64,000 nucleotides of DNA from Terebella lapidaria (taxonomy: Eukaryota > Annelida > Polychaeta > Terebellida > Terebellidae), in NCBI GenBank assembly GCA_949152475.1, contig OX424567.1, positions 29,537,402 to 29,601,401 of the forward strand, in the 5' to 3' direction. Below are positions 36,599 to 49,100 of this stretch, piece by piece. The notes under the pieces were generated by a model. The model was not told the DNA's origin. It made no database searches and worked only from the letters and a program-made list of their open reading frames with translations. How positions within the stretch are numbered: the first letter of the stretch is position 1; the number at the start of each line of letters is the position of its first letter. A program made the position numbers and the translations under genes.

Positions 36599-37014
36599 GG
36601 TAGTACGCTACAGACAGTGAGGGGAGGGGGTCAAAGCGTTTTTTAATATAAACAACTGTATCAACATAATCTAGCGCTTCGAAATGATATATTTTATAGA
36701 GTAACTGTTCAGCATCCTAAAACTGAAAAGAAAATAGGGGGTCACCGTATCCGTTCGCATGGAAAACACGATGCAAGATGTGAATATGGACAAAAAAATG
36801 TGCAAAAATGCCATGATTTATGTCATTTTAGGTAAATGTGTGTGATTTTGATCGAATATGTAGAAGAAACGAGCACGGTGACCCCCTATTTTCTTTTCAG
36901 TATTAGGATGCTGATCATTTACTCTATAAAATATGTCATTTTGAAGAGATAATATTCAAGAATTGACTTTTAAATTTTGACTCTTCGTTACCTCACTGTT
37001 TGTAGCGGACTACG
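36599..37014. mobile_element. 416-bp foldback MITE with TTAA target duplication
   Basis: Flanked by TTAA (36595-36598, 37015-37018). The ends GTAGTACGCTACAGACAGTG and, inverted, GTAGTCCGCTACAAACAGTG are near-identical. Further inside, GAAAAGAAAATAGGGGGTCACCG and its complement also pair, so most of the element is one imperfect palindrome. A related copy is at 60493-60911. TTAA targeting is seen in piggyBac and Kolobok elements, and the sequence alone does not decide between them. Gene B's downstream region is uninterrupted at this point. Confidence 0.85.
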
Positions 37015-37029
37015 TTAAATCGGATAATG

Positions 37030-37310
37030 TGCCTGTTAAAACATAGTGCATTCAACTTGTCGTCTGGGTTATTATTCTGGGTCGTTTCAAACAACTTGCA
37101 CATACGTACAAGGGCCTTGTGGTCCACCAGGTCCATGTCGGGATGGGGGACTTCTTCATGATTCTGTTCCCCCACAAATCTCCAACCATATTCAAATATC
37201 CTGATGTATTTTTGTGTACCATGTCATTTTGTGTGTGACGGCAAGAAGCAATGTTCAGAAGGTGACGACGAGGCGGGGACGTGGTGACTTGAGGCACTAT
37301 CAAGGGAGAT
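37030..37310 (+). pseudogene. Receptor pseudogene fragment: third LDLa region
   Basis: Resembles gene A from 34270 to 34550 (ACAAGGGCCTTGTGGTCC, TGTGTGACGGCAAGAAGCAA, GACGACGAGGCGGGG) with frameshifts. It continues into a 3'-UTR-like tail that ends with AATAAA at 37455-37460. The same arrangement occurs at 54790-55270. Confidence 0.8.
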
Positions 37311-40300
37311 GTTCGCGGGCATCAAATTGGTTGTCATCGTAGTAAAGGATTGCTATCTACCTCTGCCTTTATATTTAAATATCTCTGTATGTATCAATGT
37401 CGTTTTGTGTTCGTGCCTTAATTGATGATATCATGATGTACTGACGACAATGACAATAAAAGTTCATTGAATGACACCAGTGTTTATTTACACCATAATG
37501 TGTCCAGCCTTTCATTGGGTGTTACCTAATAAATGGTACACTACATGTGATCATAGCCTGTCTAAACATCGGACTGAAAGTTTTTAAACTGAGATTTTTT
37601 TAATGAATAAATTTTGTAATAAAGATTATTTTTATGATGACGATTTCATTCCTTTTTTTCAACTTTGAGAAAATTGCTTCTGCGATACTACACATAAATT
37701 TGTGGTCTTTGGTATGATGCATCATCTCAGTAGCCTTTTGGCTTGTGATTTGGCTTGCTATTGGTACTAGATAACATCAGTGGCAAAAATAACAATGTCC
37801 CCAAAGACCTAATTGCTGAAAAATGCGTTGAATTTGGCAATAAACACAATCGCGGCGAAACCGAATTCGATCAACAATAAACACAAAGTTGTATATATCT
37901 TTGCCCCAAATTGTGCTAGAGACACAAAGTAAGTACCTAAACATATGTTTTTGATGGCAAGGAATGCAATAAAAATAATTTCAACTACTTCAGCATACCC
38001 CTTCTGCATGAAATCCAAGATGGCGACCATCAGAATCGCATATTTTGTCATATTTTTTCTTAAAACTTTAATATTTTAAGGAACTCTTTGGAGATTATCA
38101 ACAATTTTGTGCCTTAATACATGCTATTGGTACTTGATAACATCAGTGGCAATGATAACAATGTCCCCAATGCCTTAAATGCTAAAAAATTACCTTGTAT
38201 TGGCAATAAACAGAATTGCGAAAAAACCGAATTTAATCAACAATAAACAAAATGGCATGGTTTTTTTGCTACTAATTGTGCTAGAGACACAAACTTGGTA
38301 CCTAAACTTACGTTTTAGAGGTCAAGGAATGCAATGAAATTGTTTTCAACTACTTTAGCATAGCGCTCCGGCATGAAATCCAAGATGGCGTCCATCATAA
38401 TTGCATATTTTTTCATATTTTGTTCATGAAACTTTGATATTTTAAACAAATGTGTGGTCATTATCACCAATTATGTGCTCCAATACATGCTACTGGTACT
38501 CAAAAACATCATTGGTAGAACTAACAATGTCCCCTATGCCTTAATTGCTCAAGAATATGTTGACTTTGGCAATAAACACAATCGCGACAAGACCAAAATT
38601 GTTCAATGATAAGCACAAAATTGCATACATGTATATCTTTTACCCTAATTGTGCGAACTTTGTACCTAAACATATGTGTTAGAGTTTAGGAAATGCGATA
38701 ATATTGTTTTCAACTACTTTAGCATACTCCATTAGCATGAAATCCAAGATGGCAGCCACCAGAATGGCATATTTTAAAATACTTTTTCTTAAACTCTAAT
38801 ATTTTAAAACAAAATGTAGCCATTATCACCAATTTTGTGCCTTAATTACATGCTGGTGGTGCTTAACAACATCAGTGGTTAAAATAACAATGTCCCCAAT
38901 GCCTCAACTGCTAAAAGATATATTGAATTTGGCAATAAACACAATTGCAGCAATATTGAATTAGAACACAATCACTAGTTAAAGTCATGTAATGTGCATG
39001 AACATGACGTTAAATGTCATTAAGTTAGTTCATTTATCTGAAATATACACATGTACATGTACATTGCAAAAGCCATTTCCAACAAACGAAGCATTCATCA
39101 TGGGAAAAATCTAAGATGGCCACAATTATGCATAGCTGAACGAAGATAATGTACTCTCTTCACCGATATTTGGTCTAGAATTTGGTTTATTCTTATATTT
39201 CCATGTATGTAGATTTCAAATATGTACTTAATTTGGCATGAAATGAACTACTCCTCTTGCAAAAGAACATATCAAGGTCAAAGTGGTTCTGTGAAATGCC
39301 AAATCCAGGTACATATATTGTAATATGCCAGTGAATATGTGTTATAAGATAACGACTAATATGTCCATTGTTTTCACACATGCAGGATATAACGACACAC
39401 ATGTATTGGCCTTTATTATTGTGTCAGAAGTCAGGTTTACAACATTAAGTCATCCACATTCACTCCGTTCACACCATTGAGTCATCAGTAGTAAATCAGT
39501 TAATAAATATGTCATCAGTTATCACTCAGGTAAGAACATTACGTTACCAACATTCACTCAAATACCAACATTACCATAAGTATTCTGTGACCACATATTA
39601 CTCAATTTAACAACATTAAGTCAGACAAAGTCTCTTTTTTGTATGATCTTGATTTTGAGCAACTGTTCAGATAACAACATATTCAATGGTATGTGGTAAA
39701 AGAATACTTACGGTAGTATTGATATGTGAGTAGATGTTGGAGAAATGATGTTCTTACCGAAGTGATTACTGATGACATTTATTGACTGATTGACTACTGG
39801 TGACTCAATGGTGTGAACTGAATGATTGTGGATGACTTGATGTTGTAAACCTGAGTTCTGAAACAGTGATAAAGATTATCTTTTTGGCCAATACATGTGT
39901 GTCGTTGTATCCTGCATGTGTGAAAACTTAGATATGGACATATTAGGCATCATTCTAAAACAAACATTCACTGAAATATTACAATGTAATTTACCTGGGT
40001 TTGGCATTCCATAGAACCATTTTGACCTTATATGTTCTTTTGCAAAAGAACATTTCATGCCAAATTAAGTACATATATATTTGAAATCTACATACGTGGA
40101 AATATAAGAATAAACCAAATTCTAGACCAAATATCGGTGAAGAGAGTACATTATCTTCGTTCAGCTATGCATAATTGTGGCCATCTTGGATTTTTCCCAT
40201 GATGAATGCTTCGTTTGTTGGAAATGGCTTTTGTAATGTACATGTACATGTGTATATTTCAGATAAATGAACTAACTTAATGACATTTAATGTCACGTTT

Positions 40301-42453
40301 ATGCACATTACATGGATTTAACTAGTGATTGTGTTCTAATTCAATATTGCTGCAATTGTGTTTATTGCCAAATTCAATATATCTTTTAGCAGTTGAGGCA
40401 TTGGGGACATTGTTATTTTAACCACTGATGTTGTTAAGCACCACCAGCATGTAATTAAGGCACAAAATTGGTGATAATGGCTACACATTTGTTTTAAAAT
40501 ATTAGAGTTTAAGAAAAAGTATGATAAAATATGCCATTCTGGTGGCTGCCATCTTGGATTTCATGCTAATGGAGTATGCTAAAGTAGTTGAAAACAATAT
40601 TATTGCATTTCCTAAACTCTGACACATATGTTTAGGTACAAAGTTCGCACAATTAGGGTAAAAGATATACATGTATGCATTTTTGTGCTTATCATTGATC
40701 AATTTTGGTCTTGTCGCGATTGTGTTTATTGCCAAAGTCAACATATTCTTGAGCAATTAAGGCATAGGGGACATTGTTAGTTCTACCAATGATGTTTTTA
40801 AGTACCAGTAGCATGTATTGGAGCACATAATTGGTGATAATGACCACACATTTGTTTAAAATATCAAAGTTTCATGAACAAAATATGAAAAAATATGCAA
40901 TTATGATGGACGCCATCTTGGATTTCATGCCGGAGCTCTATGCTAAAGTAGTTGAAAAGAATTTCATTGCATTCCTTGACCTCTAAAACGTAAGTTTAGG
41001 TACCAAGTTTGTGTCTCTAGCACAATTAGTAGCAAAAAAATCATGCCATTTTGTTTATTGTTGATTAAATTCGGTTTTGTCGCAATTCTGTTTATTGCCA
41101 ATTCAAGGTATTTTTTTTAGCATTTAAGGCATTGGGGACATTGTTATCATTGCCACTGATGTTATCAAGTACCAAAAGCATGTATTAAGGCACAAAATTG
41201 TTGATAGTCTCCACAGAGTTCCTTAAAATATTAAAGTTTTAAGACAAAATATGACAAAATATGCGATTCTGATGGTCGCCATCTTGTATTTCATGCAGAC
41301 GGGGTATGCTGAAGTAGTTGAAATTATTTTTATTGCATTCCTTGCCATCAAAAACATATGTTTAGGTACTTACTTTGTGTCTCTAGCACAATTAGGGGCA
41401 AAGATATATACAACTTTGTGTTTATTGTTGATCGAATTCGGTTTCGCCGCGATTGTGTTTATTGCCAAATTCAATGCATTTTTCAGCAATTAAGTCTTTG
41501 GGGACATTGTTATTTTTGCCACTGATGTTATCTAGTACCAATAGCATGTATTAAGGCACATAATTGTCAATAATGGCCACACAGTTCCTTAAAATATTAA
41601 AGTTTTAGAAAAAATATGACAAAATATGCGATTCTGATGGCCGCCATCTTGGATTTCATGCTGAAGGGATAGGCTGAAGTAGTTGAAAATTTTTGTTTTA
41701 TTTATTTTCGATTTTTTCCATGTCCATGTTTCCCATTACCAACCATACTAAACTGAATGATGCTCAACGGACAACGCAAAGCGATGAAACCCTAATGCGG
41801 GTCATCCAATGAATAATGCATGTTAGCATCATACCACAGACCACAAATTTATGTGTAGTATGCAGAAGCAATTTTCTCTAACTTGAGATAAAATGAGTGA
41901 AAACATTGTCATAAAAATAAACACCGAAGTTCATACCATGATAACTGCACATTTATAGACGTAGTTAGTTACTTATTAGTTTGGTGATCTCTCGACAGTC
42001 CACGTGATGAGACGTGTGGTGTATCTATTAACGAAAATCCCAGTTTAAAAGTTTCAGTCTGATGTTTGGACGATAAAATTGTTCCAAGTACATTTTCTAT
42101 ATGGTAGCTATGAACACATGTAGTGTACCATTCATTAGGTGACACCCAATGAGAGGCTGGAGACATTATGGTGTAAATACATGTATATCACATAACCATT
42201 CTACAATTGACCCACATAAAGATGTCCAAGTAAATTAACACTAGTGCCATTCAATGAATTTGTATTGTCATTGTCGACAGTACATCACGATATCATCGAT
42301 TAGGACATGAACACAAAATAACATTGGTACAAACAGAGTGATTTCAATACAAAGGCAGAGGTAGATAGAAACCCTCCACTACGATGACAACCAATTTGAT
42401 GCCCGCAAACATCTTTGCATCTAACCCTCCCTTGACAGTGCCTCAAGTCACCA
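37290..42453. repeat. 5.2-kb inverted repeat (foldback) between the receptor genes
   Basis: Left arm 37290-39588, right arm about 39693-42453, central spacer about 100 bp. The arms pair from GGTGACTTGAGGCACT at 37290, which is found inverted at 42453, inward to the centre. Each arm contains an LDLa-gene tail (outer 400-700 bp) and then four or more tandem units of about 364 bp, and then a diverged inner part with ACATTAAGTCATC-type motifs. The right arm has one extra partial unit (about 41520-41690). No transposase is encoded. Confidence 0.9.
37750..38960. repeat. Tandem 364-bp units in the left foldback arm
   Basis: AACATCAGTGGCAAAAATAACAATG-type text starts near 37776, 38139, 38505 and 38868, and AAATCCAAGATGGCGNCCAT occurs near 38013, 38376 and 38740. 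Units differ at many positions, so the array is old. The right-arm counterparts lie at about 40365-41690. Confidence 0.85.
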
Positions 42454-42454
42454 G

Positions 42455-43337
42455 TAAGTGCCGAGATGGTTGAAATGATACTGCTGTTCTTCACAATTCT
42501 ATTATACTTTCCACGGGCCACGAGCATGGTTGAAGAAAATGTGGTAAAACTATGACAGCCATGTGGAAAACCAGAAATGAGGCTTTAGGGGAGAGCAATG
42601 TGACATATTTCCCCTCCATACCTACCACGCAGTCTCTTGGCCACGCAGCAGACATGGATGTTGGTATTGGGACCAGAAAAGGGGTTGCCCCATATGCTTT
42701 CTACAGTATTTGTGTCATCGAATCTCAGCGTTAACAAGATAGGAATTTGACAGAATGTGGAATCGGTTATTTCTCTTATTGATGACGAGTGAAAATTCAG
42801 ATGTTGGACGGATTTGAGATGAGAAAACATGCAGTCTGGCAAGTCATCCACAATGATACCTTGCAATGTCAATTGTGGCAGGGACAATCAACCACACAAT
42901 ATGGTTCCCATCCAAGTTCAAATGAGTAAGATTGTGGAGACCCACGAATGCACTGGCATGTATACTGTATATTTGATTATATGATAAGTATACATATTAA
43001 ATGCTAAACTCAATGCTAGAGTTGCTGTTGGTATTTGTGGAGCATTCACTAATCCTCGATCACTGCTGTCAATCTGCCGTCCAAGACAAGAACACAAAGG
43101 AGGACATGCAAAGACAGCACAGTTGTTCTCATCCTCCCCTCTCAGGGGACAGTCCGTGATACCATCACATATCTGACTGGGATCCACACACACATCTGTC
43201 TCCTTACATCTAATCCTCCCTTGACAGTGCCTCAAATCACCACACCCCGCCTCGTCGTCTCCTTCTGGACATTGCTTCTTGTCATCACACACAAATTGAT
43301 GCCCCCATTCTGACTTGGACCTAGCAGACCACATAAC
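42455..43337 (-). pseudogene. Receptor pseudogene, exon 3 (LDLa to helix 1), inverted
   Basis: Reading leftward it covers LDLa 3-4 (KKQCPEGDDEAGC, CDGITDCPLRGEDENNC), the LRRNT (CPPLCSCLGRQIDSS), LRR pieces (DDLPDCMFSHLKSVQHL, IREITDSTFCQIP), the hinge and helix 1 / loop 1 (MLVARGKYNRIVKNSS). Compared with the intact gene it lacks about 80 nt in LDLa 3 and parts of the LRRs, and has frameshifts. It stops within SALT and runs straight into an LDLa remnant belonging to the foldback arm. Confidence 0.88.
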
Positions 43338-43424
43338 GACACTTATGAAACACTGTGTACCATTGTGCGTGCCACCTAGTATGGTCTGGTTTTCTCAATG
43401 AGAAAAAATCCTCAACTGGTCTTT

Positions 43425-43890
43425 TAGCAGGACGAACTATCCATATTCTCATATCGCATTGCGAATAACCAAGACGAGTTCCTTGCGGCTGACATCGAGC
43501 ATCTAGAGGTGGTTGGGTACACACAGGATCAGTGTTTGTATGGCGGTGTATTCCTTGTGTACAAAGACATATTTGATGTGGAAGGTCACAAAATTACCAA
43601 CAGCTGGCTAGTGGCTGCATTTTGTTCTCAAGCCTACCGTGGCCTAAAATGGAAGGCCTGAAAGCATTCCAGGAGTCAGGTCACAGGTTGTATTCCACCG
43701 AGGGAATTTTGACTATCTTCATCAAAGCTTACGATGCAAATTACAAATACAAATTAAGTTGCTCTATATTACTGTCGAGGTGCCCTGGAATACAGAGCAC
43801 GAGCAGACACATGCGGATATTTCCTGGTACATCCATCATTCTAATACTTGTGAACATCCGATCACAACAATTCTTTTGGAAAAATATTGT
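43425..43890 (+). pseudogene. Receptor pseudogene fragment: mid-ectodomain
   Basis: Matches gene A over about 31285-31670: GCGGCTGACATCGAGCATCT, AGTGTTTGTATGGCGGTGTA, ATGGAAGGCCTGAAAGC and CATGCGGATATTTCCTGGTA. It has frameshifts and a diverged end shared with the relic at 27520-27920. It sits head to head with the inverted exon 3 relic to its left. Confidence 0.88.
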
Positions 43891-44009
43891 AAAGCTTATA
43901 TTTATCAGTGCCAGATTATCCCTCGTACTTGTAACAGGTTGTAGTCCTTTAATCATAGAATCATAGTCAACAGTATAGACAATATCTAACATACACATGC
44001 ACAACAAAT

Positions 44010-44330
44010 AAACATGCAATCGTTGACCAACCTTTACAATAAAATTAATTAAGGTCGGTTTACGTATTGACTTAGTCCTAACAAGTTTGATCTCTTCTAA
44101 CGCAATATGACAGTAGCTACAGTTAAAACGGTATATCCTATTATCCCCGTAGCTAATCAAGATCAGCTTGGAAATTATGTCTGAGGCTAGAGATAAAAAA
44201 AAAACTCTACATATCTTGTTTCGCATCTAACCTTCATGGATGTTGTTAGGGAAGCATCATGCGGTGGCTTGTGTTGATGTGTTTTATAAATTCTCTTCAG
44301 CCATTATCGACAATTTCTGCGTAATCTTAC
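44010..44330 (+). pseudogene. Receptor pseudogene fragment: promoter flank and start of exon 1
   Basis: The 5' flank (ATTAATTAAGGTCGGTTTAC...) and the first codons (MRWLVLM, from 44260) match those of the intact genes. Homology fades after about 20 codons at ATCGACAATTTCTG, with the frame lost. Confidence 0.8.
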
Positions 44331-45110
44331 ATGTGTATAATTCAGAGGTTAAATGCCGGCCATAGAAAAACTGGGCGGAAAGATTTCACATCAAGACCGA
44401 CTGGCGCCAGATAGCCAGAGCATGGCGAAAATGTTTTGCCTTGTCCACTGGTCACTCATAACCAACAATATAATTTCCTAGTTTTCGAACTAGAAAGAAA
44501 TTATTTCCTCTTCAGGGTCCTTTTTTCTTTGTCGGATGTTTACAAGTTTATTCACTTGTTATATACTGGGGGTTATATGAGTTGTGGTCAAAGCTGAGTC
44601 GTCCATACAGCACGACTTCAGCTCGAGGTATGTTGTGAGGATCTGTGTACACATTGTATTGCCATTAAAGCTGCAGACACCCACGACGGCCACGCTTAAA
44701 GACGACCCAACGACTCCAGGGTATGGCTGATGTTGGTCTGACAAAAACTGCACCTCTTCCGGGCCCGTTGTTTTATCATGACAAAGAAACAGGAACACAT
44801 GGTTTCAACTTTCACCACAAACCTGAAAACCCTGGCCCAAGCCAACAGCCATGATTATATGGTAAGTGCTCATCCAGCACTGTGAGAAATTGAAGACCTG
44901 GAACACAGACAACAACCTTCATTGCTCATGAGGATCCTTGTATATATGTATTCAATACTTATAATTCACTCACCAAATGTTTGGAAATGGTCAAATGGCA
45001 TGTGCTGATCTGTTGTACGCCACTCATGTTCCTTCCATGATGTATGTGATTGATTATCGCTGGCGTTGACGTCACGGTTCAGTCAATAGTTTAACAATCG
45101 ATGGTAGGGT
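44331..45110. other. Intergenic, nothing recognised
   Basis: Unique sequence with no coding, RNA or repeat feature that I can support. Confidence 0.4.
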
Positions 45111-45237
45111 GACACTATGGAAGCACGATCTGTACCACAAAGAGTTTCTAGTGTTTCACAAGTGTCTAATGAAATCATGCTGTATCCAGAATGGCACTAG
45201 ACACTCGCACCACACAGCTTATGTTCCCTGGATCGTT

Positions 45238-45735
45238 TTGGGTTTTCTCAACACTTTACATCATTGGCTTCCGTTGACTGGGAAAGCAAGATTTGACATT
45301 CCCCGTCTCGGCGTAAGGCATTGCTTACTCTATACATGTATGAGTGGTATTTGATATATGGCATGTTCTGGGACAAAAACTTGTATAACTTCAGAAAATG
45401 TTGGGTTTTCTCAACACTTTACATCATTGGCTTCCGTTGACTGGGACAGCACGATTTGACATTCCCCGTCTCGGCGTAAGGCATTGTTTACTCTGTACAT
45501 GTATGAGTGATATTTGATACATGGCATGTTCTGGGACGAAAACTTGTATAACTTCAGAAAATGTTGGGTCTCAACACTTTACATCATTGGCTTCCGTTGA
45601 CTGGGACAGCACGATTTGACATTCCCCGTCTCGGAGTAAGGCATTGTTTACTCCGTACATGTATGAGCGGTATTTGATACATGGCATGACCAAAACTTGT
45701 ATAACTTCAGAAAAGCTCTAAAGTTTGTTACCCGC
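45238..45735. repeat. Three tandem 164-bp units upstream of gene B
   Basis: TTGGGTTTTCTCAACACTTT-type starts lie at about 45238, 45402 and 45566, each followed by CATCATTGGCTTCCGTTGAC, GACATTCCCCGTCTCGG and GTACATGTATGAG. Only one unit is present at the matching place before gene A. Confidence 0.88.
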
Positions 45736-45929
45736 CACAAGTATATAATTGAAACTTGATCAGATTTGGATACAATGCAATTCTGAGACATACATGTGAG
45801 CATCTTCAATATGATCAATGCGAGATGAGTTGAAGTTTGAACCATATTGAATCCGAACCCGGATCACCTAACAATGTAGAATTCAAACTGATGCCATTGC
45901 TAGAACAACAAACATAATCGTTCACCAAC

Positions 45930-46141
45930 CTATACAATAAAACTAATTAAGGTCGGTTTACTGATTGACTCAGTCGTGACAAATGTAATCCGGGTATGAT
46001 TGCCACTGCAGTCAGAAGATAATCCTTCACTTTATCCCCAACGCCAATCACGATCAGGTTACAAATTACCCCAGAAGATTGTAAATACACTACATATCTT
46101 GTTTTGCATCTAACTTCCACGAATGCCATTAAGGAATCATC
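45930..46141 (+). promoter_or_regulatory. Conserved 5' flank of gene B
   Basis: Counterpart of 29960-30200 (AACTAATTAAGGTCGGTTTA, GATTGCCACTGCAGTCAGAA, CTTGTTTTGCATCTAACTTC). A regulatory role is inferred from position only. Confidence 0.4.
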
Positions 46142-49100
46142 ATGAAGTTGCTTGTGTTGATTTGTTTTCTCTCCTCTGCAGTCAGTTTCGACAATTTTAC
46201 AGGCCCTTCTGATTTCAATTATGAACTTTTTACGAATCAGCAGAGCAAGGAAAAATTTGGCAGAAACATATTAACGCCCTACACGAAAGCCCTTCTCTTC
46301 GAAACACTGAAGGATGTTGGTCACACCACGGATAGTATGAAGGAAGTAGCCACTGTGTTGTTTGGTGCGATCCGAGACATCATCACCTTGCGACACAAAA
46401 CAAGTTTAATATGTCAACAAAACACCACCAGAAAAGTGGCTTATCTGCAGTATGCTGGGGGATTTGACATTCATGCCAAGTGTGACTATGAATGGTTCAT
46501 TACAACCTCTCAGCTGGCATCAATTAACATCACTATCATTGCCCAGGAAATGTCATTCTTGCCACCATCCTGTAAGGACAGTAACTACTTGCTCATTTCT
46601 CAGGTGCTGCCCAAGTACAAGAAGATTGCCTATCTCTGTGGCAAACCTCGGCCCTCAGCGTTCCTAGTTCCCGGGTACAGGTCTAGGATCCATGTACACA
46701 CGACCAGAGTACACGACAGTACCCGTGTTGTACTGCAGTACCAGAGCATACCCAAACTATCAGGAGTTAAAATTGTATATGAGAAGCGGGAGAGTAAAGA
46801 TGATGATAAGTGGGAAGAAACCACTCGGATTTGGACGCATGCACAGGACCTGGCAATACTGGAAAACAAATATATCATCAGTTTTACCCTTTCTACTTAC
46901 CTGAGCATGCGAGTAGTGGTGAACTGCAATATGGCAAGCTTGAACTCTTACCAATATGTGATGTTTATCAATGGACCTACCTTTCTCCACAACTCTATTT
47001 TTGATTTTCCTGTTACAGCCAAAAATACTACCGTGGGATACTATAGATGGGTTTCTTCCTTGAATGATGCATCAATAATTTATTATTCTGAACGTGTACA
47101 ATATGGTTTTGGTTTATCATTCGAGTACACATCCCGTGAATGCCCGAGTTCTGTATGTGCCCTTCAAGAATCGTCAGTAGCACAAGATATTCAGCACTCA
47201 TTTGTTGAGCAGAACAACACATCATTATCCATATTCTCATATGACATTGCGAATAACCAAGATGGGTTCCTGGCGGCTGACATCGAGCATCTAGAGGTGC
47301 GTGGGTACACACAGGATCAGTGTTTGTATGGCGGTGTATACCTTGTGTACACAGACATGTTTGATGTGGAAGGCCACAAAATACTCAACAGCTGGCTAGT
47401 GGCTGCATTTTGTTCTCAAGCGACCGTGGAAGGCCTGAGAGCATTCCAGGAGTCAGGTCACAAGATGCATTTCACCAGAGGGGTATTGAATATCTTCATC
47501 AAAACTTACAACAAGATATCACATGTCGAACTGGACTGGTCGGTATTTCTGTCAAGATGTCCTGGAATACAGAACATTAACAGATACATGCGGATATTTC
47601 CTGGTACATACAGTATTCAAGGACTGGATTATATCCATGTTCCCAAAAACACTGAAGTGAAAACTGTCCCAACAAACAGTGGGGCACACTTCATTTTTGA
47701 CTTCATAACACTGGACGTTCCTTGTGCCCATTACGGAATCATCCCATCCGACTACGTCCACTGGATCTTCGTCCCTGCAGAAAAACTTGAAACGTACTCT
47801 GAAACTTATGATGGTCTTCTTTATGATCCATGGACATCAGACATCGTTGTATCGTATCAGTCTCGACTTTCTATAAACACAATGACACGAGGTACTGAGG
47901 GTACCATTGTAACTCGAACCATCTTTGATATCCAGATTTTTTCAAGCAAGATGAAAAGTGGCAAAGTCAGGGATAGTCGCTACAACAAAAATACAAATTA
48001 TCTCTACTCTAATTTTGCTAATCCCGTATCCTTCCCTGACATCACTGACCAATCCCTGGGGTGTTTCGGAACGGTTTCTCTGCTACCTACTCCACACTCT
48101 TGTGAACCCCCTCCGATAATAATTGCTTCAAAACCTGAAGGAATTTCAAAAATTGCGTGTGCATCAATTGTACTGAAAGTAAACCATTTCGAGGCTCCAA
48201 TGCAAGATTCTCCCTCGTATAACTGGTTGTGGGACTTTTCTATTGAAACTCTCACTACAGGCGTATACATATCGTTTGAAACTACGTCAAAATTCTGTTT
48301 TCTGAGTGTTTTGCCAAAGATGGATATTCATTTGGTTAGGAAGTACACGTGGCGAAGAATTGTTGATGATGATGAATCGATGCACTCTATGGATATTTTG
48401 GAAGATGTGGCTGATGGTCTATTTTCTTCCATTCCTATCATCAGGGAGGTTCGTGTTCTAGTCTTCTTCACAGGACTGAAACAGGACAGACCTTGTGGAC
48501 TACAGTTCACTTACAAAATGAGAAGATTCCCTGAGATTGAAGGGTATCTCTCGTTCCTTCGTCGTGGACACATGTTACGAGTTGATGAGTCTGTTCGAGC
48601 TGATTTCCAATGGGCTCACATGTGTTCCAAGAGCCGGTGTTATCGTTTGTTCTTGGGCAAAACTTCACTCTCATGGGATGCTGCTAACCAAATGTGTAAG
48701 GCTGATGGTTACAATCTCCTAAGTGTTCAGACTGATACGGAATGGGCCATGATCAAGCTCTGGCTCTATAGTGAACATGTAGTACACCTCTCCAACATTC
48801 TGCAGAGTCAAATGTATACAGCATGGGTCCTGCATATCGGATTAGTACACAGACATGAGGTAAGCTTCACCATTAAGATGTGGCACATCTTTTACGTTGC
48901 TATTGTTTACAATTCAGTCAACCCACTGTATATTTCACAGGAAGTTACTACACAGTGGACAGATGGAACATATTACATATATCGACATTGGTACACCAAG
49001 TCCCAGTTTAGGTTCCCGTCTCAAGTCTATTCATGTTCACCAGACTGTCGGAAGACCAGTTATGAACCCTACCCACACTCAATACTGGAACCACAGCACA

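Noticed and set aside
36599-37014. Palindromic structure as a possible RNA gene
   Set aside because: It has terminal inverted repeats and a TTAA duplication and a second copy elsewhere, which identifies it as a transposable element.
37809-38051. 80-codon hydrophobic reading frame, repeated at 41251-41493 on the other strand
   Set aside because: Both lie in equivalent units of the foldback arms. The other 364-bp units carry stops in the same frame, so the open frame is a by-product of the repeat.
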